NCBI GenBank assembly: GCA_049840835.1 | Contig: JASGJG010000017.1 | Span: 62,001 to 126,000, forward strand | DNA: 64,000 nucleotides | Direction: 5' to 3' | Source: JANLTX01 sp049840835 | GTDB taxonomy: Bacteria > Armatimonadota > Armatimonadia > Armatimonadales > Armatimonadaceae | Part shown: piece after piece, positions 1 through 8,900 of the stretch | How positions within the stretch are numbered: the stretch's first letter is position 1 | How the letters are laid out: each line of letters opens with the position of its first letter | Notes under the pieces: generated by a model | What the model was told of the DNA's origin: nothing | The model's input: the letters and a program-made list of their open reading frames with translations, nothing else | Database searches by the model: none | Translations under genes and position numbers: made by a program

Positions 1-1185
1 GCCATTTTCACCCTCGCGCAGCACGACTTCGGGCATGGAGACCTGAAGCTCGTAACCCTCACGGCGCATGGCCTCGATAAGAACCGCCAGGTGAAGCTCA
101 CCGCGTCCGTACACATGGAACTGGTCCGGGGTATCGCTCTCTTCCACCTTCAGAGAGACATTGCTCTCCAGCTCTTTCATCAGGCGCTCACGCAGCTTGC
201 GGCTGGTGGAGAACTGACCCTCGCGCCCGGAGAACGGGCTGGTGTTGACCGCGAAGGTCATACGCAGGGTCGGCTCATCGATACGCGGTGCAGGGAGTGC
301 CTTTGGATCCTCGCCCGTGGCAATGGTCTCACCCACGGTGATTTCCGGCAGACCTGTCACGGCGATAATGTCGCCAGCCACGGCCTCTTCGGCAGGAACA
401 CGCTTGAGGCCATCGAACACAAACACGCTCTGCAGGCGGGTGTTGTAGCGGCTACCATCACGGCGGAAGATAAACGCGCCCTGGTTCGGCTTCAGTGTTC
501 CGGCGAATATTTTGCCGATACCCACGCGGCCTAAGTAGGGATCACCATCGATAGTAGAGATAAGCGCCTGCGCGGGTGCATCGGCATCTCCCGTTGTCTT
601 TGGTTCGGGAACCTCTTTGATAATGGTGTCGAAGAGCGGGGCCAGATTGGTCGCGTCGGCAAAGTCTTCGTTCAGGCTGGAGCGGCCATCTAAGGCAGTA
701 GCGTAGACAATAGGGAAGTCCAGCTGGTGGTCGTTCGCACCCAGGTTCGCGAACAGGTCGAAGGTTTCGTTGACAACCCAGTCCGGGCGGGCATCCGGGC
801 GGTCCATCTTATTGATGACCACAATCGCGCGGTGCCCTGCGGCCAGCGCTTTCTCCAGCACAAAGCGGGTCTGGGGCATGGGACCGTCTACCGCGTCTAC
901 TAAGAGTAGTACACCATCTACCACCAGCATCACGCGCTCGACTTCACCGCCGAAGTCCGCGTGACCGGGGGTATCTACCACGTTGATTTTGTGGCCCTTG
1001 TAGTGTAGCGCCGTGTGCTTGGAAACAATCGTGATGCCGCGCTCCCGCTCCTGGTCCATGCGGTCCATAACACGCTCGGCAACCTCCTGGTTGTCGCGGA
1101 ATACCCCGCCCTGTTTGAGCATTCCGTCTAAGAGCGTCGTCTTCCCGTGGTCGACGTGAGCGATGATAGCAATATTTCGAAGCAT
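1..1185 (-). CDS. typA: GTP-binding protein TypA/BipA, 3' end cut by window
   Basis: Ribosome-associated translational GTPase of the EF-G family. The frame runs from ATG at 1185 to base 1 without a stop, giving 395 residues of a protein usually about 600 long; the C-terminal part lies outside the window. The N-terminus reads MLRNIAIIAHVDHGKTTLLD, with the P-loop (AHVDHGKT), then the switch I region ending in RGITI, G3 DTPGHADF and G4 NKMD. The region after about residue 200 matches the EF-Tu domain 2-like beta barrel and the start of the EF-G III-like domain. The DTPGHADFGGEVERV stretch followed by VDAVDGPMPQTRFVL is typical of TypA and separates it from LepA and EF-G. It is transcribed divergently from the neighbouring peptidase, behind a TATAAT box and a terminator-like leader hairpin. 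Identification is secure. Confidence 0.96.
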   Translation of the reverse strand, partial: MLRNIAIIAHVDHGKTTLLDGMLKQGGVFRDNQEVAERVMDRMDQERERGITIVSKHTALHYKGHKINVVDTPGHADFGGEVERVMLVVDGVLLLVDAVDGPMPQTRFVLEKALAAGHRAIVVINKMDRPDARPDWVVNETFDLFANLGANDHQLDFPIVYATALDGRSSLNEDFADATNLAPLFDTIIKEVPEPKTTGDADAPAQALISTIDGDPYLGRVGIGKIFAGTLKPNQGAFIFRRDGSRYNTRLQSVFVFDGLKRVPAEEAVAGDIIAVTGLPEITVGETIATGEDPKALPAPRIDEPTLRMTFAVNTSPFSGREGQFSTSRKLRERLMKELESNVSLKVEESDTPDQFHVYGRGELHLAVLIEAMRREGYELQVSMPEVVLREGENG

Positions 1186-1197
1186 GGTTTTAACGGC

Positions 1198-1233
1198 AAA
1201 AAACCCACGCAGGCGCAAGCCACAACGCGGGTT
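1198..1233 (-). promoter_or_regulatory. terminator-like hairpin in the typA leader (possible attenuator)
   Basis: Read on the minus strand, AACCCGCG (1233-1226) pairs with CGTGGGTT (1209-1202) with one G-U wobble. A nested GGC-TTGC-GCC helix sits in the loop, and the stem is followed by a run of T residues down to 1198. This is the form of an intrinsic terminator, yet it lies between the typA -10 box and its start codon. Attenuation is inferred, not shown. Confidence 0.5.
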
Positions 1234-1242
1234 GTCCAGAAG

Positions 1243-1248
1243 ATTATA
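1243..1248 (-). promoter_or_regulatory. -10 box of typA
   Basis: A perfect TATAAT on the minus strand, preceded by TG at one base's distance. No good -35 hexamer is visible 16-18 nt upstream. The predicted transcription start is near 1236, so the transcript would begin almost directly with the leader hairpin. Confidence 0.5.
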
Positions 1249-1358
1249 TCACCTTCACTAAAAGACCTCTTTTGACCTCTACCCAGGGAGGAATCTATCG
1301 AAGGTGAGAGGCTCGGTTAATGGTCGAAAGAGTAGGTCGTAAGTAGAGATAACAGGGG

Positions 1359-1364
1359 TACAAT
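1359..1364 (+). promoter_or_regulatory. -10 box for a probably leaderless mRNA
   Basis: TACAAT ends 5 nt before the ATG of the S9 peptidase. Transcription starting 6-8 nt after the hexamer would begin at or next to the start codon. No Shine-Dalgarno sequence is present. The same arrangement recurs at 19207, 23006, 48016 and 48715. Confidence 0.45.
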
Positions 1365-1369
1365 TTCGT

Positions 1370-3826
1370 ATGCCTTATCGCCTGCCGCCACCGGAGCTGG
1401 TGGCCGCGCTGGATGCGCCCCCAACTCCTTTTGTTCAGCTATCCCCAGACCGGCGTTATCTTCTACTGACTGAGTACGAGGCTTACCCACCGGTTGCGCT
1501 ACTGGCCCGCCCCTTTGAGAAGCTAGCCGGTCTGCGTTTGGACCCCACCCGCCCTGGCACCCAGAGCCTGACCCGCTACACGGGCATGCGCCTGCTAGCC
1601 ATAGAAGACGGTACGGAGCGGCCCATAACTGGGGTGCCTCCGGAGGCAGAGATAGACCCACCAGTTTTTGCACCGGGCGGAGCGCGCTTCGCGTTTCTGC
1701 GGGATTTAGAAGGCGGCGGTATCCAGCTCTGGATAGGGGATGTAGAAAGCGCCAGTGTACACTGCCCCAACCCGGATATGCGGTTGGCGGACGCGATCAG
1801 CGCCCCGTTGCGCTGGCTGGATGATGAGCGGCTCCTGGTAACCCTGGCGCCCGATGGTTGGGAGAACACCCCCCGGCGCCGCGCAGTTCCGGATGGCCCG
1901 ATAGAGACGGAGGCGGCAGGCAAGAAGAGCCGCATGGCGACTTACCAGGACCTGCTGCAAAACACCGACGATGAGCTACTATTCACGCACCTCTGCACCG
2001 TTCAGCTCGCTCTAGTCGATGCGACCACAGGAATCGCCACACCCATCGGCGCCCCTACGCTTCTCGCCTCGGCACAGCCTTCGCCAGACCGCCAGTTTCT
2101 CTGCGTTACCCGGCTGGTGCCTCCGTTCTCCTATCGTGTGCCGTATCACCTGTTCGCCCGCACCACGGAGCTATGGGACTTACAAACAGGCACCGTGCTG
2201 AGCACTCTGTCCACCGCACCGATCTCCGATGAAGTGCCCCAGCAGGGAGTGCCGGTCGGCCCCCGCGGATTTCAGTGGCACCAGACCCGCCCCGCAACTC
2301 TGCTCTGGGTAGAAGCCCTGGATGGCGGCGACCCACTCGCCAAAGTAGAGCATAGAGATAGATTGGTGAGCTATGTGCCGGGGATGCCCCCCCCGCCCCC
2401 GTCTCTTTCCGGCTTCGCCGGGACAGGGGAGCCGGAAAGCATCTTGCCTGAACGCTCTTCTGGCCCCTCCGTCCCGGCAAAGCCGGATAAGACGGGGGCG
2501 GGGGGGGCAGTTCTCGAACCCGGCGGCACCGAGCTCCTCCGGCTTACCTACCGGTTTGCGGGTATCGAGTGGCTGGAGCGGGGCGATGAGCTGCTGCTCA
2601 ACGAGTACGACCGCGACCGACGCTGGCGGACCACGCACCGAGTGAACTTTGCGCACCCGGCACTGGGCGATGTTATCTTCGACCTCTCCGTGAACGATGC
2701 GTATGGCGACCCTGGTGGACCGGTGGCGGTACCCCAGCCGGATGGTCGACGACTGGTTCGCTGTGATGGAGAAGCTATCTTCCTGGCCGGGCGTGGGGCA
2801 ACTCCCGAGGGCGAGCGCCCGTTCCTGGATCGCTTCGATTTGATAACAAAAGAGAAGACCCGGCTGTTCGAGAGCGCAGACGATAGCTATGAGACCTTCG
2901 TGGCGTTTATAGGCACCGAGACATCGTTTATTCGCTCCCAGCAGAACCGAACCACGCCCACGAACTTCTTTATCGGGGAGCGGGCGCTGACTCACTTCAC
3001 CGATCCGCACCCGCACCTGACCGGCATGCATAAAGAATTGGTGCGGTACCAGCGAACGGATGGAGTGCCGCTCTCGGGCACGCTCTACCTGCCGCCGGGC
3101 TATGAAATCGGCTCCGGTGTGCGGCTGCCGCTGCTGTTCTGGGCCTATCCGGAAGAGTACAACGATGCGTCTACCGCAGGCCAGGTACGCGGGTCGGATA
3201 AGACGTTCACAAGGCTAGCGGGCACCAGCCCACTCTGGTTCGCCGCACAGGGCTGGGCTGTGCTCATGGACGCTGCCGTGCCAGTTGTTGGCGACCCGGA
3301 GACTATGAACGATACGTTCGCCGAGCAGATCGTAGAAGCGGCGCAGGCCGCCGTACGCTATCTCAGTGAGGAGCGCGGGCTGGTAGACGCACGGCGTGTG
3401 GTCTGCGGCGGGCATAGCTATGGCGCCTTCATGACCGCGAACCTGCTGGCGCACGCACCGGGCCTTTTTGCGGCGGGTATTGCCAGGTCCGGTGCGTACA
3501 ACCGCACCCTGACCCCATTCGGGTTCCAGTCTGAGCGCCGGAGCTACTGGGAAGCGAAAGACACCTATCACGCCCTTTCGCCGTTTACCCATGTGGATAA
3601 GATCAAAGACCCGCTCCTACTGATTCACGGGCAGGCCGACAACAACCCCGGCACGCACACCGTGCAGTCCGAGCGGTTCTATCAGGCCCTGCAAGCGTTC
3701 GGGGTACCATCTCGGCTAGTACTGCTTCCGTATGAGAGCCATGGCTATCGCGCCCGCGAGTCTGTGCTGCACACGCTCTGGGAGATGCTGACCTGGGCCG
3801 AGCGGCACACGAGCAAGACGGAGTAG
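1370..3826 (+). CDS. S9 family peptidase, S9D glutamyl-endopeptidase type
   Basis: Serine peptidase of the prolyl oligopeptidase clan, 818 residues. An N-terminal beta-propeller (about residues 1-550) is followed by a C-terminal alpha/beta hydrolase domain. The catalytic triad is readable: Ser683 in GGHSYGAFMTANLLAHAP, Asp757 in HGQADNNPGT and His791 in YESHGYRARES. These motifs, together with GIARSGAYNRTLTPFGFQ, are those of the plant chloroplast glutamyl endopeptidase subfamily as I remember it, rather than of generic dipeptidyl peptidases. No signal peptide is seen, so a cytoplasmic role in peptide turnover is likely. The frame contains an in-frame palindromic repeat encoding a Pro/Gly-rich loop near residues 340-380. 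The ATG has no ribosome binding site but lies 5 nt after a -10 box. The zinc alcohol dehydrogenase follows 12 nt downstream. Confidence 0.88.
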   Translation: MPYRLPPPELVAALDAPPTPFVQLSPDRRYLLLTEYEAYPPVALLARPFEKLAGLRLDPTRPGTQSLTRYTGMRLLAIEDGTERPITGVPPEAEIDPPVFAPGGARFAFLRDLEGGGIQLWIGDVESASVHCPNPDMRLADAISAPLRWLDDERLLVTLAPDGWENTPRRRAVPDGPIETEAAGKKSRMATYQDLLQNTDDELLFTHLCTVQLALVDATTGIATPIGAPTLLASAQPSPDRQFLCVTRLVPPFSYRVPYHLFARTTELWDLQTGTVLSTLSTAPISDEVPQQGVPVGPRGFQWHQTRPATLLWVEALDGGDPLAKVEHRDRLVSYVPGMPPPPPSLSGFAGTGEPESILPERSSGPSVPAKPDKTGAGGAVLEPGGTELLRLTYRFAGIEWLERGDELLLNEYDRDRRWRTTHRVNFAHPALGDVIFDLSVNDAYGDPGGPVAVPQPDGRRLVRCDGEAIFLAGRGATPEGERPFLDRFDLITKEKTRLFESADDSYETFVAFIGTETSFIRSQQNRTTPTNFFIGERALTHFTDPHPHLTGMHKELVRYQRTDGVPLSGTLYLPPGYEIGSGVRLPLLFWAYPEEYNDASTAGQVRGSDKTFTRLAGTSPLWFAAQGWAVLMDAAVPVVGDPETMNDTFAEQIVEAAQAAVRYLSEERGLVDARRVVCGGHSYGAFMTANLLAHAPGLFAAGIARSGAYNRTLTPFGFQSERRSYWEAKDTYHALSPFTHVDKIKDPLLLIHGQADNNPGTHTVQSERFYQALQAFGVPSRLVLLPYESHGYRARESVLHTLWEMLTWAERHTSKTE
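2387..2507. repeat. palindromic repeat inside the peptidase reading frame (copy 1)
   Basis: Two perfect complementary 17-bp arms, 2387-2403 (C8-G-C5-GTC) and 2491-2507, enclose inner pairing blocks near 2409-2435 and 2462-2487. The element is read through in frame as a Pro-rich, then Gly-rich insert of about 40 residues in the propeller region. The same arm sequence recurs in the E2 gene at 44327-44450. Confidence 0.8.
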
Positions 3827-3838
3827 TTGGAGCAAGTC

Positions 3839-4822
3839 ATGAAAGCCGTCGAGATAGTCGGGGTGAAGGAGGCGCAAATCGTCGAACGCCCCGACCCCAC
3901 GCCTATCGGGAACCTGGTTCGGGTGCGCACCACGGTGATTCCCATGTGCACCGAGGTCAAAGGCTGGCTGGGTGGCTGGAAGTCCGCCAACCTGGGCCAC
4001 GAAGCTGCGGGCGTGGTGGAGGAGCTTGGGCCAGACGCAAAAGGGCTGGAAATCGGGCAGCGTGTGGTGGTCATGCCCCAGTACCCCTGTGGAACCTGTG
4101 GACTGTGTGAGTCTGGTGAGTACATTCACTGCACCCACGTTCAGCTTCCGCCAGAAGGCACGGCTACCTACGCCGAAGCATTGCTTAAACCTGACTGGCT
4201 CCTGCTACCGATTCCTTATGGCATCCCCACCGAGCACGCCGCCATGGCCTGCTGTGGCCTAGGTCCAACATTCGGTGCACTGGAGCGGGCCGGGGCGCAG
4301 AGCGGAGATACCATCGCCATCACCGGACTGGGGCCTGTCGGACTGGGCGGTGTCGTTAACGCCGTGCACCGGGGCTGTCGGGTAATCGGAATAGAGAGCC
4401 ACCCGTATCGCGCCAATCTAGCCCGAGAGCTGGGCGCCGTCGCTGTTATCGACCCCACACAGCCCGATGCCCCGCAACGCTTGCAAACCTTCGCCCCCAG
4501 TATCGGCATAGACTGCTCCGGAGTAGCTCCTGCGCAGCGTCTGCTGATAGAGGGCATTCGCCGCCGCGGGCAGATTGTCTTTGTGGGCGAAGCAGGCGAT
4601 CTGACCCTGAACATCTCCAACGACATGCTGCGCCGCGGCCTCACCCTGCACGGCCAGTGGCACTACCCACTGGGACTCTATGAAAAACTCATGGCCCAGA
4701 TTGCCACACTGGGGCCGCAGATAGAGAAGCTGATTACCCACCGCTTCCCTCTGGAACGTGTGGAAGACTCCTTTGCGATTCAAGCCACAGGAAACTGCGG
4801 CAAGGTGATTTTGCTACCTTAG
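3839..4822 (+). CDS. zinc-dependent medium-chain alcohol dehydrogenase
   Basis: NAD(P)-dependent zinc oxidoreductase of the MDR superfamily, 327 residues from ATG 3839. A TTG at 3827 is in frame, but GGAG at 3829-3832 is spaced correctly for the ATG, so the later start is chosen. Catalytic-zinc ligands are Cys37 and the GHE motif around His54. The structural zinc lobe is intact (PYPCGTCGLCESGEY-type spacing with four cysteines), and a Rossmann GLGPVGLGG motif follows. Such proteins oxidise secondary alcohols, polyols or threonine; the substrate cannot be read from the sequence. The frame begins 12 nt after the peptidase stop, suggesting cotranscription. Confidence 0.85.
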   Translation: MKAVEIVGVKEAQIVERPDPTPIGNLVRVRTTVIPMCTEVKGWLGGWKSANLGHEAAGVVEELGPDAKGLEIGQRVVVMPQYPCGTCGLCESGEYIHCTHVQLPPEGTATYAEALLKPDWLLLPIPYGIPTEHAAMACCGLGPTFGALERAGAQSGDTIAITGLGPVGLGGVVNAVHRGCRVIGIESHPYRANLARELGAVAVIDPTQPDAPQRLQTFAPSIGIDCSGVAPAQRLLIEGIRRRGQIVFVGEAGDLTLNISNDMLRRGLTLHGQWHYPLGLYEKLMAQIATLGPQIEKLITHRFPLERVEDSFAIQATGNCGKVILLP

Positions 4823-4839
4823 CAGGAGATGTTTAAGTA

Positions 4840-5730
4840 TTGGCAATAAGTGCGAGCGATGAAGAAGGAGAATGGGAACTTGAAGAGGTCGAGACGACCC
4901 GCATGGAGTTCCCAGGCTTCGCCGAGCTTCCCAATGTTGACGAGCTTGTCACGCTAGCCCAGACGGTAGATTCGTTGTTGATCCAGGTACCTGCTACGGT
5001 AACCGTCCTAGAGAATGGGGAGCGGGATGATCCTACGACACGGAAACTACAAGAGTTTGTGGATGCTCTGATCCCACGTCTTCCCACGCACAAGATAGGG
5101 GACAGTGCGTTCCTGCCCGACCAGAACGCTCTGCCAGCCGCACGCCGCAACAAAGAGGGCTCACAGCTCGTAGGGCACTCGCGCTTCAGCATGCGGCGCG
5201 TAGTCACGAATCAGGCACTGGAGGAGCATTTAGACCTCCTGGTGTTGGCGACCACCGAGTACCGCAGGCGAGCAAATGCTCTGATGCGGCGGCTAGCCCG
5301 GCAACTAGAAGTAGAGCCTTCTGAGTTCTCCGCGACTATCGACTGGCATCGGCATGAGCAGGTTGGTCGGCTGCACGGCGAGGACTGGGAAGGGGATCAG
5401 TGGGGCTACTTCTTCCACGGTATTGATTGCGGCTTCCAGAATATCCGAACGGGTGTCACCATAGAGGCGCGATTGAGTTTTGGCCCACTCAGTGGGGATG
5501 ACTTCGGCGTATTCGACCCCGGCTTCTTCTTGAAGTTCATCAACGACAGCGCACGGGTAGATTCTGTCTATCGACCGCTCGCGGCTCTGCTGAGCGACTA
5601 CTGGGAGAACGCCCGTCTCGCTCTGGAGTTCCTGACCCGGCATGGTGTGCTGCGCTACATGACATCGGAGGCGACATTTGGTGGTGGTTGGGTTGTAGAT
5701 TCTGATGCTCAGGGAACTACGGCAGAGTAG
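4840..5730 (+). CDS. hypothetical protein, about 296 aa
   Basis: Not recognised. Start TTG 4840 follows AGGAG at 4824-4828; no closer ATG fits. The product is acidic at the N-terminus (SASDEEGEWELEEVETT) and otherwise looks like a soluble globular protein rich in aromatic and charged residues. It has no signal peptide, membrane helix or recognisable catalytic motif. Base composition is like the host. It ends just before the 14-bp direct repeat bordering the AT-rich block. Removing that block would put it about 10 nt upstream of the metzincin-like gene, so the two may once have formed an operon. Confidence 0.6.
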   Translation: MAISASDEEGEWELEEVETTRMEFPGFAELPNVDELVTLAQTVDSLLIQVPATVTVLENGERDDPTTRKLQEFVDALIPRLPTHKIGDSAFLPDQNALPAARRNKEGSQLVGHSRFSMRRVVTNQALEEHLDLLVLATTEYRRRANALMRRLARQLEVEPSEFSATIDWHRHEQVGRLHGEDWEGDQWGYFFHGIDCGFQNIRTGVTIEARLSFGPLSGDDFGVFDPGFFLKFINDSARVDSVYRPLAALLSDYWENARLALEFLTRHGVLRYMTSEATFGGGWVVDSDAQGTTAE

Positions 5731-5731
5731 T

Positions 5732-5745
5732 ATTGCTTCCATGAG
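5732..5745. repeat. left direct repeat bordering the AT-rich block
   Basis: ATTGCTTCCATGAG, matched by ATTGCATCCATGAG at 9802-9815 (13 of 14 identical, same orientation). The left copy follows the stop of the upstream hypothetical gene by one base. The right copy contains the start codon of the metzincin-like gene. It looks like a target or attachment duplication. Confidence 0.6.
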
Positions 5746-5947
5746 TAATAAGGGACGACCTCAAACTTTTCAAAACCGTCCTATGAATTTCTATCTTCAC
5801 AAAATAGCAACAACGATTAATAGCAGCATGAATATGTATGTCGAATTGTTTCAAAATTGCGCGAAATATGGTCTGGAAAACAAACGTTTTGCATGTGTGG
5901 TATATAATAAAAAAACAAGCCAAGTCAGGATTGCAGAGCGATTCTGA
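5741..5947 (+). CDS. possible small protein, 68 aa, in AT-rich block
   Basis: A frame of 68 residues from ATG 5741, basic and without recognisable domains (MSNKGRPQTFQNRPMNFYLH at the start). Its start codon belongs to the left 14-bp direct repeat, so the start may simply be what remains of the downstream gene's start. No clear ribosome binding site precedes it. Composition is AT-rich like the large gene that follows 38 nt later. It may be a real small partner of that gene or a chance frame; I lean only slightly to real. Confidence 0.3.
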   Translation: MSNKGRPQTFQNRPMNFYLHKIATTINSSMNMYVELFQNCAKYGLENKRFACVVYNKKTSQVRIAERF

Positions 5948-5985
5948 ATAAACCAACCTACTAATTTCGGAGAAGAAGCAATATC

Positions 5986-8900
5986 ATGGAACCTTCTCTT
6001 TTAATGGTAAATGCCACTGATATTAATCGATGGGCATCGCATCAAGAATCAAGAAATCATTTACCACGACTTCTCAGAAGGTTAATCCAGTTTTCATCTA
6101 CCGATATCGAGTGGATTAGTTTTCCTTCTGATGAAAGTATTTATCAGGGCGGTTTTGATGGTGTTGTTAGAACTAATAATGAAAATACTTTCGTACCAAA
6201 AGGCAAATCATTCTGGGAAATCGGCACTGATTCTGATATCAAGGGTAAAGCTGACGATGATTATGACAAGCGAATTAAAGAAGTTCCTAATGAAGAAAAG
6301 AAAGTTTCTACTTTTATATTCGTGACTCCAAGACGATGGAGCAAAAAAAATACATGGATTAAAGAAAAATCTAAAGACAGTTTATGGTTGAATGTACGAG
6401 CTTACGATGCAGATGATCTAGTTACATGGCTTGAAATCTGTCCTGCTGTTTTAATGTGGTTTTCAGAGCTAATAGAAAAAAAGCCACACGGCGCACAGTC
6501 TCTAGAGTTTTTTTGGGAAAAATGGAGTTCTTCAACATCACCATCGTTTTCCGCTGATTTAATTATTGGTGGACGTAACAACGAAGCGAAATTGATTATT
6601 GATAAAATCAATGAGCATCCTTCAGCTTTTTCGGTTCAGGGTGATTCGATTCAAGATGCAGTTGCGTTTATCTCTGCTTCAATTATAGGAAATAGTATTA
6701 ACAATAATGATGTTCTATCCAGGTCTGTTATCATAGATGATGTTTCCTCCTGGGGATATTTGTCTCAGCAGACAGATAAAAATCTTATTTTAATACCTCG
6801 ATTTGAATTTTCTGAAGGCTTCGATAATTCGTTAGAGAACAGGCATCATGTCATCATTCCGTGCAGTCCAGGTAATAGCCATGCTGATGTTGTCTTACCC
6901 CGTATCCAACGAGATGCCGCAGAATCCGCTCTAAAAGCAATGGGCATAAGCTATGAGCAGGGTAAAGACATGGCAACGCTCGCCAGACGAAGTTTCTCTG
7001 CTCTGAGGCGGAAATTCGCTAAAGCCCCTCTCGATAAGCGTCCCATATGGGCAAGCCCTTCAGAGGCCCGCACTTTGTTAGGGGCTCTCCTTGCAGGCGC
7101 TTGGATTGACCACTGTGAGGGAGATAGAAGGATACTCTCGCAGCTTTCAGGCATGCCTTACGAGGAGGTTCAGAAGAACGCAATGCGATGGGTCCATGAA
7201 TCAGATCCTCCGCTGCGGAATGTTGGTCAGCTATGGTTTGTTGCCGCTCGTGAAGACATGTGGCGTCTCATCGCCCGATATTTAACCTCAGATGATCTCA
7301 GGCGTTTTGAACAAGCGGCTATTGAAGTTTTAAGCGAGCCGGATCCAACAATTGGTCTTAGTTCAAGTGAGAACTTGGTAGCGTCTTTGCGAGGAAAAGT
7401 ACGTGCTTACTCTAGCAACTTACGTCAGGGAATAGCCGAATCTTTATCTTTAATGTCAGCACTGAGCGATACTGAAGACGGAAAATTTTGTTTTGGACAA
7501 TCTGGGGATTCTGTTTCGAATAGGATTGTACGCCGTATTTTACTTCCTGCTAACGATGATATTTCCAACTGGATGACCATAGAGAAAGAGCTATGCCTTA
7601 TTGCCGAAGCTTGTCCGGAAGAATTTTTAGACGCAGTAGAGGACGGTTTCGATACGGGGTGTTTCGATCATATTTTTCAAGTCAATGACGAAGATTTCTT
7701 CTCGCGATGGTCACCACACACCTACCTTCTTTGGGCACTAGAAACGCTTGCATGGAGTCCAGAATATCTGGATCGAAGCAGTCTGTATCTAGCCAAATTA
7801 ATGCGTATTGATCCTAAGCATAAAAATGGAAATCATCCAGACAGATCGCTGTATCATATTTTTCTTCCTTGGTTGCCATGCACTTCTGCCAACTTCAATC
7901 AAAGAATTTTAGCAATTGATAATATTCGAAAAAACGAACCAGACGTAGCTTGGACCATGATGTTTGATTTATTGCCAACTGGACATAATCGTACACATTT
8001 CACACATCGACCAAATTGGAAAGACTGGGCACCAGATTCTTTAGTTCATCCGCCAGATATTGAGATGTTTAATACAATATCTGCCCTTATTGAACGACTT
8101 ATTGCCGATGCAGGCAATTGTATTCATCGTTGGTGCCAGCTAATTGTAGCGTCCGCAAGATCTTCTTATCGTGATCACTATGATCTGTTATTTGACGCAT
8201 TTAACAAGTTGAAGCCAGCAGATTTTTCTTCTAAAGAGGTGGCGCTTTTCAGAGACCAGCTAAGAAAAATTATTATAAGACATAAGGAATTTCCTGATGC
8301 AGACTGGTCGCTACCAAAAGACTTATTATCAAATTATGAAAAATTATCGAATGAATTTGAGCCACAGGATATTATTGATATTCATGGCTGGCTTTTTAAA
8401 AGATATGTACCGATTGCAGAGCGACTTACAGAAGATTGGGAAAAAAGAGATCGTCTAATTCTAGAACACAGAGTGAATGCTCTAGATGATATTCTTCAAA
8501 AGAAAGGTGTTAATGGAATTTATCAAATTGCTGAGCTTTCTGAAGACTCGACAATTGTTGGAAATACGCTTATTCAATCGGGCATTGCTTTTGGCAATAT
8601 TGATGCTTTTATCAAAGATGTAATCTCTCAAGAAAACGAAAAGCTGCATGGCGTTGTTTCTGGTATCTTATTTAGTGGGGCGATAATAATCGGTGAGGAG
8701 TGGATGCAAGAAAGGATTAACTTCATAAACGATTCTGATATTAATGAGACTCTCAAGGGGAAATTATTTTTATTTTTTCCAATTAGAATGCTGCCGAACT
8801 CTGCTATTGATGATGCTAGTTCCGAAGCATGTCATTATTTTTGGACAAATGTTCATCATATAGGCTACCCAGAAAACAGAGAAAGACTAATCTGGTTTCT

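Noticed and set aside
91..964. Plus-strand frames within the first kilobase
   Set aside because: They are antisense to typA, which reads cleanly on the minus strand to the window edge.
2180..3031. A 283-codon minus-strand frame
   Set aside because: It lies fully inside the S9 peptidase, has no motif and follows from GC-rich codon use.
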